From Candidatus Altimarinota bacterium (GTDB lineage: Bacteria; Patescibacteriota; Gracilibacteria; Absconditabacterales; Absconditicoccaceae), in assembly GCA_027013285.1 (NCBI GenBank), contig JALUXR010000006.1:1-10618 (forward strand): a DNA stretch of 10,618 nucleotides, given 5' to 3'. Position numbers and translations under genes: made by a program. Below the pieces are notes generated by a model. That model saw only the letters and a program-made list of their open reading frames with translations. It searched no databases and was not told where the DNA came from. Shown in pieces: positions 6,986 to 10,618 of the stretch; positions within the stretch are counted from its first letter, which is position 1, and the number at the start of each line of letters is the position of its first letter.

Positions 6986-7288
6986 TTAATGTATAACAAA
7001 TATTCAAACTAATATAAATGATATTACAAATATTAAAATATCATATATAACTACTGCTATAAATAATGAACTTCAATCAATATCTAAAAACTTACTAAAT
7101 AATATTAATCATAACACTAAATTCAGTATAATTCATAAAATTCACAATCAAAAGTAATTGTTGATTATTCATAATAGAAATAATATTACTCATGTTATAA
7201 ATACTTTCAATATATCTCAACTACCCCAGATCAGATTAATTAAAAATACTGTAATTATAACCACACCAAAACTTAATAAATATTTCAT
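6986..7288 (-). CDS. Small polytopic membrane protein, unknown function
   Basis: The 100-aa product is almost entirely hydrophobic, with probable membrane helices at about 3-21, 27-42, 46-66 and 75-98, joined by very short turns; the last turn carries the only acidic patch (KFLDIDGSS, 66-74). I do not recognise it with confidence. The four-helix layout and glycine/asparagine-rich second and third helices (ILFLLGIINNYFGLGILGII) resemble the YvlD/4-TM 'phage holin family' of chromosomal membrane proteins, but this rests on general appearance. Most of its internal glycines are TGA, so under the standard code no ORF would be called here. It starts 31 bases after recA and ends 25 bases before the SufT-like gene, so it is most likely co-transcribed with both. 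Confidence 0.78.
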
Positions 7289-7319
7289 TATATTATATTA
7301 TATTTATTATATTATAAAA

Positions 7320-8375
7320 TTACTCTACATCTTCCAAAATACTATCTTTTGAAATGTTTTCATCTATTTCTTCATCTTTCTCGATTATTTTTCATTCATT
7401 TTTAATTACATTTTCTACATCTTTTTCAAGTTTTTTCCTCAAATTTTCATCTTCTTGTAATAACTTAACTAATGCAGCCTTACCCTGTGTTTTTTGATCA
7501 TAAAGTGAGTAAAATGCACCAGCTCTTGTAATAATTCCAAAAAGTTGTGCAACTTCTACTAAATCAGCTAATTTATCTATTCATTGATTAAATCTTATAA
7601 GAACTTCACAATGTTTAAATGGAGGAGCTATCTTATTTTTAACAATTTTAATTTTTGCTTTATATCATAATTGTTCCTTATTTTCTTCAAGTTTTTCTCA
7701 CCTTCTAATTTCTATCCTTTGAGAAGCAAAAAATTTAAGAGCATTACCACCAGATGTAGTTTCTGGGTTACCAAACATAACTCATATTTTCATTCTTATT
7801 TGATTAATAAAAATTATCATAGTTCATGTTTTTGCAAGTATAGGAGAAAGTTTTCTAAGTCATTTACTCATCATCCTTGCTTGTAATCACATTTGTTGAT
7901 CTACCATATCTCATTCTACTTCAACTTTTGGAGTTAAAGCTGCAACAGAATCTATTACTATAATTTTTACTGCTCAAGTAGAAGCTAATTGTTCAGCTAT
8001 TTCTAATGCTTGTTCTCCATAATCCGGTTGTGCTAAAAGTAAATCATTTATATTTACTCATAACTTTTTCGCATAAGACGGATCTAATGCATGCTCAGCA
8101 TCTATAAATGCTGCATTTTCTCAAGCTTTTTGAATTTCAGCTATTGCATGCAAAGCCAAAGTTGTTTTACCTGAGCTTTCTGGTCCATATATTTCTATAA
8201 CTCTTCATTCTGGATAACCTCATCATAATATATTATCAAACATAAAAGAACCTGAATGATATGTATTAACTATACTATGAACAGAATTATCTCATAATTT
8301 CATAATTGATCATTTCCCAAATTGTTTTTCTATACTCTTTAATGCATCATTTAATACTGAATTTTTATCTCACAT
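7320..8375 (-). CDS. recA: Recombinase RecA
   Basis: ATP-dependent strand-exchange protein that forms filaments on single-stranded DNA for homologous recombination and DNA repair. The 351-aa product matches the family's length. It has IEKQFGKGSIMKLG near the start, the Walker A motif GPESSGKT (64-71), DAEHALDPSYAKKLG, the Walker B strand IIVIDSVAAL, and the DNA-binding loop region IGVMFGNPETTSGGNALKFFAS. KIVKNKIAPPF then leads to an acidic C-terminal tail, typical of RecA. The three glycines before YPEG are TGA, TGA and GGT. The second codon is TGA (Met-Gly), a clear sign of the altered code. It is the first gene of a group with a small membrane protein, a SufT-like protein and L9. A promoter with an inverted repeat lies upstream. 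Confidence 0.98.
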
Positions 8376-8408
8376 ATAGTTATAATATTAATAATTAAAT
8401 ACTTATAT

Positions 8409-8436
8409 TTTATACAAATAGTTTCCTATTTTTCAA
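8409..8436 (-). promoter_or_regulatory. recA promoter with inverted repeat in its spacer
   Basis: On the minus strand TTGAAA (8436-8431) and TATAAA (8414-8409) are 16 bases apart, about 34 bases before the recA ATG. The spacer is a perfect inverted repeat, AAATAG-GAAA-CTATTT (8431-8416). An operator in this place would block polymerase, so it is a candidate repressor site for damage control of recA. The promoter begins 8 bases beyond the stop of the upstream transketolase-like gene. Confidence 0.55.
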
Positions 8437-8443
8437 TTAAAAA

Positions 8444-9322
8444 CTAATCTATTTGTTTTCTTATTTTTTCATAAATTTTAACTGGAGTCATTTCTACTTG
8501 TTCAGCTAAAACATCATTAAATACTTGTTTAAAATTTGTCGGTGTAATAAAATATATTTCTTCCTTATTTACTCATGCACTGTATAATTTTGAATAAATA
8601 AAATCTTTAAATATTAAATCTGAAAAATCACCAACTATAAATACCTTATCCTGAGATTCCAAACTATTTACTAAATCTACAGATAACGGATTTTTATAAT
8701 TTCAAAGCCAAAACATATCTACTCAAATTCCCTCTCATTTTAACAATCAAACAGCATTTAATCATTCTTGAAGCATAGAACCATAAACTAGCACAGTCCC
8801 AGAAAATCAAGATAATCCAAATTCATTAAAATTTATAATTTCCTTATATTCTAAATTAGCTTCATCTCATCATACTTTCTCCTCCATTTCTTTATTTGAA
8901 ACTCTAATATGTGTCAAAAAAGGATTTTCTATAAACTCCAAGATATTGAATTTTAAATTTTCCAAATCCATAGGTTCCAAAACTTGAACATTTTCTTTTA
9001 CATAAATATCATCCAAATCTGGAGAAATACTTTTAATTCACAATCAAGTATAACCACTATTTAAATTTAACACACAAATATTTTTTCTATCATTTTTATA
9101 TAATCTATAAATATTATCATAATTTAATCTATCTAAGATTACAAAAATAAAATCATATCTATCTGTCAAAGCTAATATTTGTCATACTGGCTCCAAAGTA
9201 TCTATTTTTACAAAATCAATATCTGTTTCTATCTTTGCATCAGAGATTATACAACTTTTTTTAGGTAATTCGATTTCTTTAAATAATCATTTTTTTATTA
9301 TTTCTGACAAATTTGTTATCAT
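8444..9322 (-). CDS. Transketolase-like protein: pyrimidine-binding and C-terminal domains only
   Basis: The 292-aa product looks like the second half of a transketolase-family enzyme (transketolase, DXS or 2-oxoacid dehydrogenase E1 beta). Residues 36-142 follow the thiamine pyrophosphate Pyr domain in worn-down form: FVKIDTLEPVGQILAL lines up with 'F.D.GIAEQ.MVGIAAGLA', with Glu44 at the catalytic Glu position. ICVLNLNSGYTGLG matches the 'V......G....GEDG' segment, and VQVLEPMDLENL matches '..V..PaD..E'. Residues 175-235 match the transketolase C-terminal domain: GTVLVYGSMLQEGLNAVGLL, EGIGVDMFWLGNYKNPL, and DKVFIVGDFSD for '.V.VVEEHS'. The N-terminal diphosphate-binding domain, with its GDG...N metal site, is missing here. 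It could pair with a separate N-terminal subunit elsewhere, or may no longer be an enzyme. It starts 25 bases after mscS. TAG is its stop, the only one here. Confidence 0.68.
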
Positions 9323-9347
9323 TTATTTTTTATTAATTTTTAAAATT

Positions 9348-10415
9348 TTATTTCTTCAACTCTCAAGTAAGTTCATAAGTAGGAAATGGAAAGTTAAGTC
9401 ATTGTTTAGGAAACTCTTTATAAACTTTTTCTAAAATTTGTTTTTCATAAAGATAACTCCGTTTATCAGCTTCGATCATTATCTTTCAAATAACATTCAC
9501 CGACCAATCTCCAAGAGAATCTAAATAAACAACTACACTATCTTTATTCACTCATTCTATTTCTAATAAATAAGATTTCAATAACTCTTTTGCTTTTTCT
9601 GTATCATCTCAATATGAAATTCAAATACTTACAACTACTCTTTTTTCTGAAACCACTTCACTTAAAGATTTATTTGTAATAGTTTCATTTAACAATTCAG
9701 CATTAGGTATTATAATAGTATTTCCATCAAAAGTTCTTAAATGTGTAGTTCTTACAGTAATTTCCTCAACAACAGCTGTAGTTCCACTAGATAAAATTAT
9801 AGTATCTCATACATTTATAGATTTATCAGCAAAAAGTATCATTCAAGAAAGAAAATTTTCAATAATACTTTTACTGGCCATAGCAACAGCCAAACCAAAT
9901 ATACCGGCAGAAGCCAAAAGTGGTGTAATATTTACTCACCAAATACTTAAAATAAGTAATATTATTATAGCTATTACAAATATATTAAGTAATATTTTCA
10001 ACAAATTAGAGATATTTTTTGTAATTATATTTGAATATTTTTTCACTGTATATTTTAAAATTATCCTTACTGACCTTTGAATTATAAGATAAACAAAGAT
10101 ATATTCTAAAGTTATAAGAATATTATAAGCTATCTCGTAATAATGATTTAATATATTTTGAAAATATAAATTATAAATCAAATTTAATCATAATAAAAAT
10201 CATAATATTTTTAAAAATCATCTTGTTTTACCATACAATTCATTATCTAAATTTGTTTTTGTTTTTTTTGTTAATATTACAAAAATTTTCTTACAAATTG
10301 GTTGAGCTACAAAAAGAAACAATACAAAATAAATTAAATAAAAAATAATTCACTTTGTATAAGGATTTATCCAAATTAATTGTAAAAAATCCAAAATTTG
10401 ATTTAAAATATGCAT
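9348..10415 (-). CDS. mscS: Small-conductance mechanosensitive channel (MscS family)
   Basis: An inner-membrane channel that opens under membrane tension to release solutes on osmotic downshock. The 355-aa product has membrane helices at about 22-41, 68-85, 96-115 and 139-159. The pore-lining TM3 follows: NITPLLASAGIFGLAVAMASKSIIENFLSGMILFADKSINVGD (162-204, in consecutive stretches PLLASAGIFGLAVA, MASKSIIENFLSGM and ILFADKSINVGD). The beta domain has VVEEITVRTTHLRTFDGNTIIIPNAELLNETITNKS with the family's 'R.T.....DG..V.IPN..' motif, and a C-terminal alpha-beta domain ends at TYELTGEL. It has one more predicted TM helix than E. coli MscS, so it belongs to the longer class. Reading the start as ATG at 10415 gives MHILNQ. 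It appears to lead a transcript with the transketolase-like gene, and no link between the two functions is evident. Confidence 0.95.
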
Positions 10416-10451
10416 AATAAACTATTTAAACATAATAAATAATATCTTTAT

Positions 10452-10479
10452 TTTCTACATTTTTTAGGTTCTTTTTCAA
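10452..10479 (-). promoter_or_regulatory. Candidate mscS promoter
   Basis: On the minus strand TTGAAA (10479-10474) and TAGAAA (10457-10452) are 16 bases apart, about 37 bases before the mscS ATG and just past the terminator of the RRM gene. The -10 box is a four-of-six match in an AT-rich region. Confidence 0.32.
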
Positions 10480-10490
10480 GATAGTTTAAC

Positions 10491-10517
10491 AAAAAAAACT
10501 ACATAATAAATATGTAG
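10491..10517 (-). terminator. Terminator of the RRM protein gene
   Basis: On the minus strand CTACATA (10517-10511) pairs with TATGTAG (10505-10499), a perfect 7-bp stem with a 5-base loop, followed by eight T residues (10498-10491). It lies 20 bases after the RRM stop codon and separates that gene from mscS. Confidence 0.82.
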
Positions 10518-10537
10518 CTTAATTCTTTAAGAATAGA

Positions 10538-10618
10538 TTATTCAGCTGATTCTCTTGGTTTTTCAACAGCAAAGTCTAATTTAATAGCTCTACCATTAAT
10601 TTCAGCTTCATTCATTTC
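10538..10618 (-). CDS. RRM-type RNA-binding protein, C-terminal fragment
   Basis: Only the last 26 codons are in the window. They read EMNEAEINGRAIKLDFAVEK and then PRESAE before a TAA stop. This fits the final helix and beta strand of an RNA recognition motif ('..A...LNG....GR.L.V..A..K.R'): the helix-end Glu/Ala, the ING turn, the GR-x-IKLDFA last strand, and a short charged tail as in small bacterial single-RRM proteins. Such proteins bind single-stranded RNA in the cytoplasm. The RNP1 and RNP2 strands, which would make the identification firm, lie outside the window. It has its own terminator and does not appear to be joined to mscS. Confidence 0.62.
   Translation of the reverse strand, partial: EMNEAEINGRAIKLDFAVEKPRESAE

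Noticed and set aside
7158..7352. Plus-strand ORF across the recA/membrane-protein junction
   Set aside because: It is antisense to the table-25 membrane protein gene and to the end of recA; the plus-strand ORF at 7671-7886 is likewise a shadow of recA.
9936..10181. A separate 81-aa membrane protein
   Set aside because: It is a stretch of mscS between two TGA glycine codons, in the same frame.
1..10618. CRISPR array, tRNA, insertion sequence, toxin-antitoxin or phage module
   Set aside because: I looked for regularly spaced repeats, cloverleaf-like segments, transposase motifs and paired small ORFs and found none that could be supported. Short AT repeats such as the run near 7289-7318 are low-complexity sequence.

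Overview
The window comes from a very AT-rich bacterium that reads UGA as glycine (translation table 25). The genes stay open and recognisable only if in-frame TGA is read as Gly. TGA falls at conserved glycines of MetK, RecA, PepA, ribosomal protein L9 and MscS. All thirteen gene stops seen are TAA (twelve) or TAG (one). This code is known from the candidate phyla Gracilibacteria (BD1-5/GN02) and Absconditabacteria (SR1). I cannot tell which of the two this is. Small proteins, short gaps and a lack of clear Shine-Dalgarno sites fit such a reduced genome.

Layout. 1-163 (-) is the 5' end of a PNPase gene (pnp). It diverges from a SAM-I riboswitch and terminator-like hairpin (288-451) that precede metK (473-1597) and a 99-aa orphan protein (1602-1901), closed by a hairpin terminator. 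1934-2710 (-) encodes a shrunken PriA-like protein without ATPase motifs. 2798-4195 (+) encodes an M17 leucyl aminopeptidase (pepA). Between pepA and the next convergent gene lie two oppositely oriented terminators (4395-4483).

From 4482 to the end every gene is on the minus strand, in three transcription groups. First, mscS (9348-10415) and a transketolase C-terminal-half protein (8444-9322). Second, recA (7320-8375), a small polytopic membrane protein (6986-7288), a SufT/MIP18-type Fe-S protein (6658-6960) and ribosomal protein L9 (6165-6617). Third, a VirB2/pilin-like secreted membrane protein (5671-6114) followed by a 391-aa membrane-anchored protein of unknown function (4482-5657), driven by a consensus promoter embedded in the end of the L9 gene. 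The right edge (10538-10618) holds the last codons of an RRM-type RNA-binding protein and its terminator.

Most genes are housekeeping: SAM synthesis, recombination, peptide turnover, osmotic protection, RNA turnover and the ribosome. The parts that look least described are the pilin-like/391-aa pair, the PriA-like protein without motor motifs, the half-transketolase and the unusual riboswitch expression platform. I see no CRISPR array, tRNA, rRNA, insertion sequence or prophage.
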